From contig OZ022596.1 of NCBI GenBank assembly GCA_963669155.1, positions 9,305,979-9,369,978 of the forward strand: DNA of 64,000 nt. Direction: 5' to 3'. The notes beneath the pieces are model-generated. The model did no database searches and was not told the DNA's origin. It saw only the letters and a program-made list of their open reading frames with translations. How positions within the stretch are numbered: position 1 is the first letter of the stretch; each line of letters begins with the position of its first letter. Below, in pieces: positions 55,429 through 64,000 of the stretch. A program made the translations under genes and the position numbers. Source of the stretch: Arbacia lixula (taxonomy: Eukaryota > Echinodermata > Echinoidea > Arbacioida > Arbaciidae).

Positions 55429-55482
55429 TGGCTCAATAGGTAAGGCGCCGTTTTAAGATCTCGAGGCCCCCGGTTCGATTCC
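55429..55482 (+). repeat. tRNA-like Pol III promoter in Helentron-like unit 2
   Basis: The same A box (55,429-55,440) and B box (55,472-55,482) as in unit 1, with very few changes around them. Confidence 0.6.
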
Positions 55483-55959
55483 TGGCGTGGGTAGGGTCAA
55501 GTTTTGCATTCCTTTTGCAATGTTTATTTTGCCATCTTCTTCTGTTCTATGCCTCACTTTGTCATTCTCTTTGAGATTTTCTTTCCAATTCTTTTTTCTC
55601 TCACCCCATTCTCTTACATGACTATTAATCACGTTAGCATAAACATGTTACCATTTAGGAAATTCTCTGAAATGTTAGTATAATAGGTGCCCTATGAGCT
55701 TTCTTGAGCGCTGTCTCACATTGCTTATGGATAGTTGGTGTCACGAATGAAGGTCTATAGTTCACCGTGCATTTTCCAGCCCATGTCTGTGCATGAATTT
55801 GCCAATGCAGACCACCTGATACTTGTCCACAAGTATGTCTCGTTCTCTTTCTTTTTATGACGCACAAACACTGCATTGGGGTGTTTTTAATCTGTCTTTC
55901 TCTCTCACACACGTTCTCTCTATAATTCCCCCCCCCCATGAAAAAAAATAACACACACT

Positions 55960-56020
55960 AACACAAACACACACACACACACACACACACACTCTCTCTC
56001 TCTCTCTCTCTCTCTCTTGT
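55960..56020. repeat. CA and CT microsatellites
   Basis: The continuation of the tracts interrupted by the Helentron-like insertion, matching 46,393-46,430. Confidence 0.9.
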
Positions 56021-56219
56021 TTTCACTTTCTCTCTCTGTCTTTCCCTATCCCATACACTAATTAAGGATGAATCAGAAATGTTGAAAATTACGCTTTTTT
56101 GTAAACACTTAACACAAAAGTGAATTGAATAAAATAAAGACTCGTAGTGCTGGCAGATTGTAAGATGTGAACCTTTATTTAATGGTTTTGAGAGATGATC
56201 AAATGCCAGGCGAAAACCT

Positions 56220-57611
56220 GTACTACTACTACTTCTACTACTACTACTACTACTACTACTAATAATAATAATAATAATAATAATGGTAATAGCACTATCA
56301 TCAATAGTGTTGTTATCATTACCACTACTATAAGTACTTTTTTTTCTACTTCTACAATATACATTTACTAATTTTCATCAAAATGTTATCACTACTAATG
56401 TTGCATTCATAAATTTTTTTAGGCCTATATTTCTATTAGTCAAACTATGCTAGAAGTTTTCGTTTGGTACATCTATATCATTTAGTATTGTATACCATAC
56501 CTTATATCCAAATCTTTGTTCGAAACCTAATATACATAATATCTTTACTACAATGATAATTGATTGAAAAAATTATTCCTTGATACAACTTGGGTCTAGT
56601 GAAAAGCATAATATAGATTCACACCATGATGATGATGGCAAGGTTAACGTACTTTCACCTATATAATAACCGGGGAAAGTAGGGCACAGTGACCATGGTC
56701 AGGTCATAGTGAGAAATGTTCCCTTGTAGATGATGAAGTCATGTCCATTACTACTGAGCACTCACATAAATGTCAATGACCCTTTAGAATAGTTAGACGA
56801 CTTTTCGATACATTTTGTATTGAACATTGTTTTGCTTTGACCGTCTCCTTTGCGGCTTGTTCAATCAAGGTTTTTTTTTCGTACATATATATATCTTATT
56901 CAATGTTATAAGCAAAAAATAATATATTTCCTCTCCAGAGTTTGCATTGCCAATAACAATGCAAATTCATTTCTCGTTCGCAAAACGATAGTCAAGGAAG
57001 AACTTTCTGCAGAACGAAAATCTCATTAAATACCTTTATTCAACCTTTCATAGAACCATACCATGGTGCAAAAAAAAAAGAAATCGGAAAAACCTTTATG
57101 TTCAAAATTACAATTTTATATAAATACGGCAGACGGTTCAAATATTGTAGGATAAAATGTACTTGATGTGCAGTCGGAGATTAAAAGCAATTATAACCAA
57201 TGCCTGGAACAGACAAGGAACCTCACATCTACCATGCAAGAAAACAAGTATTTACAGCTATATACAACAGTCTACTCAAGTTGATCAATCTGTGTTCTGT
57301 TTGACCGATTAACATCCAGACTGTTCTGGCTCCATATACACAATAAGCATCGTGGAACAAATGTATGTAAGTGCTCTCATGTAAGTTGTTGTTGTCTCTT
57401 TGAGTAACTACAGCATATAAGTTATATTCTTTTCGTGCTTTTCCACTCTTTCCTTGTAGACTCTGTCCTCAGGTCTCCCTGGGGAGCAGGGCATCACCCG
57501 TGCTTCAACCGCCCCCCTTTCCTCGGCCCACCGTCCCCTTCCTAGGACAACCACCCCGTTCCTCGGTTCATGCTTCTTATTATGTAACGCGTAGCAAGCC
57601 GCCACGCCATC
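56220..57611. other. Downstream spacer of receptor copy C
   Basis: TAC array then spacer sequence matching 48,660-49,560 closely. No gene was seen. Confidence 0.5.
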
Positions 57612-57984
57612 TTAAAGGGCATATACTGTACTGGGAAGGCAAAAAAGCCTTCAAAATGTAATTGTTAGCAATCATCTTACCAATGGTCTTAAATTCATAT
57701 ATTGTCTATTTTAGAAGCATGCTGAAAGTTATTTGCCCTTAAATGATCTTCATTTAGAGTAATGAGTGATTAAATCACAAATCCTCAAAATGTTCGGGCC
57801 GAACATTTTAAGGATTTGATCATTAATCATTAATTACTCCATATGTGGATAACTTGAGGGCAAATAACTTTCAGCAAGCTTCTAAAATGGACAATACATG
57901 AATTTAAGACCATTGGCAAGAAGATTGCTAATAATTACATTTTGAAGGCTTTTTTGCCTTTCCAGTACAGTATATGCCCTTTAA
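57612..57984. mobile_element. Near-perfect palindromic element with TTAA target duplication
   Basis: TTAA flanks at 57,612-57,615 and 57,981-57,984 enclose AGGGCATATACTGTACTGG and its inverse. The arms are about 170 bp, with AATGTTCGGGCCGAACATT near the centre. The other units have the segment with CRE-type repeats at this position. Confidence 0.85.
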
Positions 57985-58320
57985 AGACAGCCCGTCCCTT
58001 TTTCAGATCACCACAAAACCATCGAAACATTGGCAAAACATATAGAGAAATGTTAGCAAGCTGTATATTCATAATTTGAAACTGAAACGTAGTGTAAAAT
58101 TCAAATAATGCACGTAAACAACGTCTGATTAATAGTCTTTACCTCAGACTCTTAGCAGTTTGTGTTGAAATATCTGCTTTATTGATTAATCTGTTTATTG
58201 AATTATAAAGCGCATTATGTAAAAAAATTGTTCTTTAGAAGGAATCATCTCCAAATTTTGGTAATTACTCATAAAATTAGCATTTCGCACATGCATAATA
58301 ACCACATAGATACTGTAACA
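57985..58320. other. Unit-specific sequence replacing the CRE-repeat segment
   Basis: This sequence is not found downstream of copies A or B. No gene or repeat was recognised. Homology with the other units resumes at GGATGTGCTGTCAGACCTGC (58,329). Confidence 0.5.
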
Positions 58321-58486
58321 AAGACTAATGGATGTGCTGTCAGACCTGCTCGTCTTGCCCGACATGGCAACAAGATACAGACATGCTAGACACATGTCAC
58401 AGTGATAGCTCTCCTGTTTCATTCCGGCATAATGTAGAAGTTGTTGTCGAATACGAATCAATATCTTCTCCTTCTTCTCATCTATT

Positions 58487-59597
58487 TTACGCATTCGTGT
58501 ATACGGCGGGCTGATTAGTATCCGGGATACTCGCATAGCACATGTCCGTTTCCTCAACCTCTACCTGTTCCTTTCTTGATTCGAGGTGACTCGGAGAGGA
58601 CTTAGTCGGTGCGCGCTTCAGCTTTTGGCATAATCGAATAGAGATGATCACGTTCACTAACAACAGCAGACCCATCACTGATGCTACCACAATTAAAGGA
58701 GTGGTGGTAGTTCCTGTGCATGCCTTTTTAGATGCGCCAGCGTCCTTGGTGATGTTTGGGAAAGGCTCTTGGGAAAAGGAGTATTGAGAAACTGTTGCGG
58801 GGTCTTGGGAGATAGTGCAGTTGTAACCACGTGTGGGAAGGTAACTCGTGGACGGTGGCGTAGGGGGTTCTTCAGTAGATGAAGTCACGCTAGTCGACAT
58901 CGAAGGCATGGTCCTTTCTGTGGTGGTCGCAGCCATTGGTACAGCTGGTACAACACAAGAAATGTCCCCTTCGACGCTTGTAAACGGGTTGAACGTAATT
59001 GTAAGGTCCTTACGTAAGTCATTATTCGTACTAAATGTCAGCTCGTTATCTTGGATGGTACCTTGGTATGTAATGCTGTCAGTGTATATGTTGACGTCCT
59101 GAGAAGCGAACAATGGATTTGGATCACTATCTAGGATACATGTTACATTCTTCATGGCTGACGTCACCGTGTGCTGCTGAGCCACTGTACATAAGCAGCC
59201 CAAAACGATAATTCCATATCGCACACGCTCCTCAATGTAGTTTCCAGAGTAATCGTAGGATTGACAGGCATAATCAGCGGAATCTTCAAAATTTATGTTA
59301 TTCACAACAAGTGAGAAGCGACCGACTGAAGGGTAAAAGTAAGAAAACACGCGCCCACGATCTTGAAAATTGTCGATATAGCCGAAGGATGTGCGATTTG
59401 TGTGAAATAAAATATCCAGGAGTACCTGACCGATACCAATAATATTGGTATGTGCGCCTAAACGGAGCATCACAGTTAAATGTATAGCTGTCCCCAACAT
59501 TGACAATCTGTCTGAAAGTCGCAGCCTCACAACCATCCATGCAGACGGCCGCCATACAGGCAACCAACAAGAGCAGGACACACCTGTAGCTCGACAT
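58487..59597 (-). pseudogene. Intronless Ig-superfamily receptor, copy C, with a 1-nt frameshift
   Basis: The ATG at 59,597 opens the shared signal peptide (MSSYRCVLLLLVACMAAVCM), then GDSYTFNCDAPF and YYWYRSGTPGY. The frame is lost at a four-T run (plus strand 59,409-59,412); one T fewer would restore it, and the total length (1,111 nt) is one over a multiple of three. The second frame continues with FQDRGRV, SADYACQSY, second domain, stalk, helix and tail (CYASIPDT...VYTNA) to the stop at 58,487. The V domain differs strongly from copies A and B; the remainder is close. It is a sequencing error in a homopolymer or a real inactivation. Confidence 0.8.
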
Positions 59598-59718
59598 GTT
59601 TCTTTCCAGACACTAGCTTCTTTGCGCTCTCAAAAAACCCTCTCAGCCTTTCCTGTGTCAGACACAATGCTGGTCCGTATGACGTGTCTGTATTACTACT
59701 GGACCAATACACACAATG

Positions 59719-59837
59719 GCATATATAGAGTTACTAGAACACTGCAGAATTCTTCCGTTAGAGAGATCCGCACAACCAGAGATAGAGTTACTAGAACACT
59801 GCAGAATTCTTCCTTGAGAGAGATCCACACAACAACA
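59719..59837 (-). promoter_or_regulatory. Promoter region of copy C with two 57-bp repeats
   Basis: A TATA-like box (CTATATATG on the minus strand) is followed upstream by two AGAGTTACTAGAACACTGCA units at 59,727 and 59,784. Confidence 0.55.
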
Positions 59838-60136
59838 GTGTAGATGTCAGGATGGTGTCCGTGAAAATGTGCGAATGAATATCGGGTGTGGCTGTCTTAT
59901 ACTTGCTAGAGCCGAGCGAACTAATTGGCAAACAACCTGCTTCACTTCCTTATTTAGACACGATGGTAATTGTGAAAATCATTTCCCATAAAAAGAATCC
60001 CAGGGTTGATGTAATAATGATATCTTTCCGCATCCACTTAGAGTTCTCTTCGATAGCGATAGATGTACCTCTTACTGTCGTGTGTGAATGTGGGTGTGTG
60101 TGTGTCTGTGTGTGAATGTATTTATGTGTGTGTGTG

Positions 60137-60195
60137 GGGGGGGGGGGGGGGGGGGTATGAGGGCGTAGATGTGAATGAGGGGGGGGGGGGGGGGA
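60137..60195. repeat. G runs following a GT microsatellite
   Basis: Runs of up to about 18 G at 60,137-60,154 and 60,180-60,194, with another at 60,511-60,530. They could form G-quadruplexes. Confidence 0.8.
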
Positions 60196-60199
60196 GGGG

Positions 60200-61080
60200 A
60201 GGGGGAATCACCGGAAATGGCGCTCTTATAGACAACGGTAAATGGAAACATTACACCAACTCTTAATTTTGAGAGTAACCGCGGTAACCGCATATATCAG
60301 GAGAAATGCATTGAAATTAAGTGGATGGTCTCAGATAAAATGTAGAAATGCATTTAAGAATGGAGACAAACAGAAGTAGAACTATTTCTTTGAACGTAAG
60401 TGTTTACATTAGTTGTTGCATTAATGATTGAAATGAGGAATTCATGTCTTTTACTCCAAATAAGAAGGGGTGATTATGTGGGTAAGGATGGTGGTGTTGG
60501 GTGTGTGTGTGGGGGTGGGGGGGGGGGGGGGCTTGGAAAAGGAAAAGTATCAATGAACCAGTATTTTAAAAGCCGAGCGAAATCATATGAACATCAAACT
60601 GTCAATAAATAAATTGAAATGTTATTTTTGCTTCTCTTCAAACTTTTCTTTTGCTAACTTCGATCCATGCCACACTGGAAGTACATGTAGTTAATCATCT
60701 TCACGCTCACAAAATTACACAATGTGATAAACAGAACTATGGCAACATTGTATCAATTTCGCCGAAAGATTAGCGGACTGCTAGTCGTGATGCCGCCCTC
60801 TATAGAACAATACAGGACAGCCAACAATAATTACCCTCGCTACAATGAACTCCTGTTACTAGGATATTGAACATCTATCGCCCCCCCCCCCCTCCCCTAT
60901 TTAGACATCAGCAATAACAACTTATCTTTATCGAGAGTCTTCATGGACAAATCAAATGATCAGTTTTAATGTATTATATCATATTTATTGTCTTCCTTGA
61001 TTTTAAGTTGTTCTTTCTTTGCGTCTATTCCTTCCATACTTTCCCGCTCTTTTTCTCCCTTTGTGAGATTAAGGTATTGT
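60200..61080. other. End of the third duplicated unit
   Basis: Diverged match to 45,200-46,080 and 51,490-52,330 (GATGCCGCCCTCTATAGA near 60,788). No gene was seen. Confidence 0.4.
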
Positions 61081-61088
61081 TCTCTTTC

Positions 61089-61294
61089 TTATCTCTCTCT
61101 CTCTCTCTCTCTGTGTCTCTCTCTCTGTCACGCTCTCTCTCTATCTCTCTATGTCTTTCCCTCACACACATATAGCATCGTTCTCTCTTTCTCACTCACT
61201 CTCTGTCTTTACCTCTTACACACAACGCGCGTATTGTTTAGTTTTTTTCTTTCTCTCTTTTTTTTTTCTCTGTCTCTCCACCCTCTCTCTCCCA

Positions 61295-61338
<44 letters not shown>

Positions 61339-61590
61339 GTCTTTCCTTCTCTTACACACGCATATAATGTACCGCTCTCTCGCTCTCTCGCTCTCTCATT
61401 CTCTTTCCTCTGTCTCTCTCTCTCTCTCGCTATAGCTTTCCATCATACACAGACACAGTAAAATTGCATCGTTTCCTCTTTCTCTCTCTTTGCATTTTTC
61501 TCTTTTTCTCGCTCTCTATTCCTTTACCTCACAAAAACATGGTATCGTCCTGTCTCTCTCCCTTTCTCTCTCTCTCCCTTTCTAATGGTT
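61089..61590. repeat. Long CT-rich microsatellite region
   Basis: Interrupted CTCTCT arrays with short unique islands. Leu/Ser-rich ORFs here are artefacts. Confidence 0.95.
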
Positions 61591-61806
61591 AATCTCAATC
61601 GTGATTTGTCTTCATCTTGCAATGCATTTTGTCTCAATTTGACAATGTTTAATCTGTAGTCAGTTAAGTCCCTTCGCCCGAAACGGCGAATCAACTACAT
61701 GTACATATTATCCATTATCGGAGTATATTCGGTGATACGTAAATAATTCGATGCGAACGGCTCGCATTGAGCCGTTAGATCGTATTCTCCTTCCAGGCTG
61801 CCTGTA

Positions 61807-62150
61807 CTATTCGAAATTGAAAACTATGTGTGCGCGCTGCGACTTTGAAGCCGAAGTCCCTATCACAACACGACTGAAATGCTTGCAGCAAGCCTCACAT
61901 ACAAAATAGGAATGGCGCCGCTTTTGGGCTGCTTTCAGAAACCACGGGTTTTCCTCGATAAACTCACTTTTGCTTGGAGCGGGCAATTTAGATAGAGCTA
62001 CGAAATTCGACTGCAAGCAAGCGGAGCTGACAGAGACAGCACCCCGGCGCTCCCCGGTAGCTGTTCCTTTGGATTCCGCTGCAGATGTGTTTTCCTCAAC
62101 TTGTGTACGTGCAGACTCTGTGCGATCGATTGCAGCACTTGTTCACTGAA
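61807..62150 (-). pseudogene. ORF with a zinc-finger-like CxxC segment, possibly transposon-derived
   Basis: The minus-strand frame is open for about 115 codons to a stop at 61,807. It reads SKSEFIEENPWFLKAAQKRR, then HSYFVCEACCKHFSR, a pattern like the TTF/BED-type zinc fingers at the N-terminus of hAT-like transposases. There are no upstream exons or start that I can support (first Met at 62,016). The composition is less AT-rich than the surroundings. It could be a decayed transposase exon or part of a host gene. Confidence 0.35.
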
Positions 62151-62766
62151 GAATATTTCCCATCAACTGATGTTTTCATGTTTCGAAAAAATCATAAAAT
62201 AATGGATCATATTTCCAATAGGACTGTAGCTGAAGCGATAATACAAAGAAAACTGAATAACCGCTAACCATCAAGTAGGATTGCCATGCTAGCTTCGGTG
62301 AGTGCGCTGGTGTGCATAGCGCATGCATTAACCGCTACGGTAAATGCGTGTGTGTCTTGTACGTGTTTGACGAATAATAATCCCGACGTATTGAATTAGG
62401 CTATCTGCATCACAATTTGAAAATTGAATGCCCGGGTACGGATTCATTTCGCCAATAACAAAAGTTCCACCGGATAGATCATCTTTTAATTTTTCGTGAT
62501 GAAACCTTAATACTGTTTAGTTAACATACTTCCTTTACACGATAATCTAACCGGTGGCATTTTTAATATGATTTTTTTTCAAATCATTTATTTGGATAAC
62601 GGTCGCGGTTTGCCATTCACTTTGCACGCGTAGGCGAAAGTAGGTGAACCGAGGGAGGCTCGATTATTGCAACATATTCTCCATTTTCGGAGAACTTGTT
62701 CATTCTCCGATAACGGAGAACGGCTCTGACTGGTAGTGTCATTCTCAAACTTGTTAATTTCTCTGC

Positions 62767-62770
<4 letters not shown>
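62151..62770. other. Intergenic stretch
   Basis: Contains short inversions of CTCCATTTTCGGAGAA and TTCTCCGATAACGGAGAA words (62,680-62,722), similar to ATTATCGGAGTATATTC near 61,715; possibly small element ends. No gene was seen. Confidence 0.4.

Positions 62771-62774
<4 letters not shown>

Positions 62775-62808
<34 letters not shown>
62775..62808. repeat. CT microsatellite
   Basis: Uninterrupted CTCTCT run. Confidence 0.95.
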
Positions 62809-62811
<3 letters not shown>

Positions 62812-63121
62812 TGCTTTTCTCCCTCTTTCTTCAACTCATTCTCACCACTCTTAACATTTCCCTCTCGAGAGTTTCCGCCTGGAAACATATTACCCGACTT
62901 TCACAGTTCTCTCAGTGTTTTATTCATAACCATTTCATTTGTTTCTCTCCTCTCCCTCATTGTCTCTTTGTCATGTTTGTGTATCGTGATTAATTTACTT
63001 AAGTCTCATCACCTTTTGCCCCTTTCTTTTCTAAAGTATTTTTTTTTCTTCATATAGCCTTCCTCGATAGTTTTGATGACTTGTTCCGCTTCATGAAAAT
63101 AGTTTACTTGACAAAGACAGT

Positions 63122-63212
63122 TGATGTGCTACTTCAGTATTTTATTACCTCTATAAGCTCCATTTGATGTGCTTTAAGTATTTTATTAACTCTATAAGCT
63201 CCATTAATGAAA
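63122..63212. repeat. Two copies of a ~46-bp direct repeat
   Basis: GATGTGCT, then TATTTTATTACCTCTATAAG and CTCCATT, occurs twice in a row with few differences. Confidence 0.75.
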
Positions 63213-63261
63213 TGCTGTACAAGTAATACCTACAGCATCCATACAGCAGTTACTCTGAAAC

Positions 63262-64000
63262 ACAAATCGTTGAGCATTGTGGCCGTGCGTCACAAAACAA
63301 GAACTTTTTACAACATACAAAACGTCATGATCTTTTTAGATTCCTTGCTGACCATACATTGCAAAACAAACGATTATCACTAGCGATGTATCCGCAATGA
63401 GTAACATATTTAGCATTATATAACATTAAGTATTAAGTATTAAGTATCAAGTTGATCGCATATTACATTTCTTATCTTGTGTATAATTTTACGACCTGTA
63501 CATGAATGGTTATAAAGGGTAAAGGAGCTTCTAATTATCCATCTCTGTTAACACTGTATATAATAACCTTAATCTACTCCATTACTAGGCAATGGGCCAG
63601 ACACCGAAAAGGTCCCTCCCCTTAGCAACAATTTCAAACAATGTTTTTATGTTAGATAGGACCCTCAGCTGTCAGAATCTGCCTGTTTATCATTGCACTG
63701 GTAGTGTGTACGGCCACTAGAGCTGTTACCTGGGTAACACGTCAATGAAATTTGGGAATTTGAGGAAGATATGTGAACATAAAAAGACAAAATGTGTATG
63801 TAAGTATACATTTCACAAGGTGCCCAGTTGATTCCAAAAGGAGTCTAAGCCATTTAAGGCCACGATCATGCAAATGGTTTATCACTGTGGCCGTGCGTCA
63901 CCAAACAAGAACTAGTACATACAAATTATAGTGTGTCACATAATACATTGCAAAACTTGTACATGATTGTACGACATGTAAATGGAGGGTTGTAAACTCT
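63262..64000. repeat. About 610-bp direct repeat, second copy cut by window end
   Basis: TGTGGCCGTGCGTCACAAAA and CAAGAACT at about 63,278 recurs at 63,886. TACGACCTGTACATGAATGG near 63,490 is echoed by TACGACATGTAAATGGAGGG near 63,970. This suggests a satellite with a long period. Confidence 0.55.

Larger units (their letters stand above)
52527..55843. mobile_element. Helentron-like (HINE-type) insertion, two nearly identical tandem units
   Basis: Start: AGGTGGTCTGTCG paired with CGACAGATCACCT. End: GCAGACCACCTGATACTTGT, CC, ACAAGTATGTCTCGTT. AGGTGGTCTG and CAGACCACCT are inverted subterminal repeats, and there is a hairpin at each end. The empty site is seen in the first segmental unit (about 46,270-46,290) and is a T-rich tract. 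These features match Helitron2/Helentron-associated elements, read on the minus strand. The two units (boundary at about 54,219) differ at only a few positions. There is no transposase or Rep/Hel gene, so mobilisation would need an autonomous partner. Confidence 0.75.
39930..61600. repeat. Tandem segmental duplication, three receptor-bearing units
   Basis: The same order of landmarks recurs: a TAC microsatellite; GTAGGGCACAGTGACCATGG; GGAACAGACAAGGAACCTCA; CTGTCCTCAGGTCT...GGAGCAGGGC (42,800; 49,433; 57,466); an Ig-receptor gene (stops at 43,428; 49,873; 58,487); promoter repeats; GTGTGGCTGTCTTATACTTG (44,910; 51,114; 59,885); a GT run; CAGCGTTGATTCAATTTCGC (45,798; 52,061, and a diverged copy near 60,750); then CT/CA tracts. 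Units differ by insertions: a Helentron-like array in the second, a palindromic element in the third and extra sequence near 47,100-48,650 in the second. Confidence 0.85.

Noticed and set aside
60969..61461. ORF of 157 codons rich in Ser and Leu
   Set aside because: It lies entirely in interrupted CTCTCT sequence.
1..64000. CRISPR arrays, operons or bacterial-type genes
   Set aside because: Repeats are satellites, microsatellites or transposons with eukaryotic gene structure around them; no spacer pattern or bacterial gene order was seen.

Overview
The window is animal nuclear DNA: AT-rich, with split genes using GT-AG introns, long introns full of small inverted-repeat transposons, and many GT, CT, TAC and AT microsatellites. 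The gene set (an MSP130-type surface glycoprotein, a serine beta-lactamase-fold protein of the metazoan LACT type, Ig-superfamily receptors) and the style of repeats suggest a marine invertebrate. A deuterostome, probably an echinoderm, is my best guess, but this is an inference and not a proven assignment.

Layout. 1-8,080: satellite, telomere-like, minisatellite and transposon DNA, with at most isolated candidate exons (1,476-1,539; 2,972-3,109). 8,083-18,945 (+): seven consecutive exons of a beta-lactamase-fold gene with all three active-site motifs; the 5' exon was not found. Its 6.2-kb fourth intron holds a 4.6-kb fold-back element (10,994-15,569) whose arms are tandem arrays of a ~165-bp unit rich in AGGTCA half-sites. 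20,357-23,194: a two-unit array of a Helentron-like element. 24,189-33,640 (-): an MSP130-like gene with nine well supported coding exons, a candidate tenth, a 5' UTR exon and a TATA box; exon 2 carries an apparent 1-nt deletion. 33,700-39,900: transposon debris, a candidate Cys-rich exon (36,773-36,934) and a tRNA-derived SINE.

About 39,930-61,600: a tandem segmental duplication of three units, each with one intronless gene on the minus strand for a type I membrane receptor (signal peptide, V-like Ig domain, second Cys-containing domain, Ser/Thr-rich stalk, membrane helix, tail with two tyrosine motifs). Copy A (43,428-44,564) is intact. Copy B (49,873-51,003) has a TGA at the conserved Ig tryptophan. 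Copy C (58,487-59,597) has a 1-nt frameshift in a T run, and its V domain is far more diverged than the rest of the protein. Repeats upstream (57 bp) and CRE-containing repeats downstream differ in number between copies. The second unit was interrupted by another Helentron-like array (52,527-55,843), and the matching site in the first unit is empty. 61,600-64,000: CT tracts, a small zinc-finger-like ORF and a ~610-bp direct repeat.

The most interesting parts are the young intronless Ig-receptor cluster, the Helentron-like insertion with its empty site, and the fold-back element carrying many nuclear-receptor-like half-sites.
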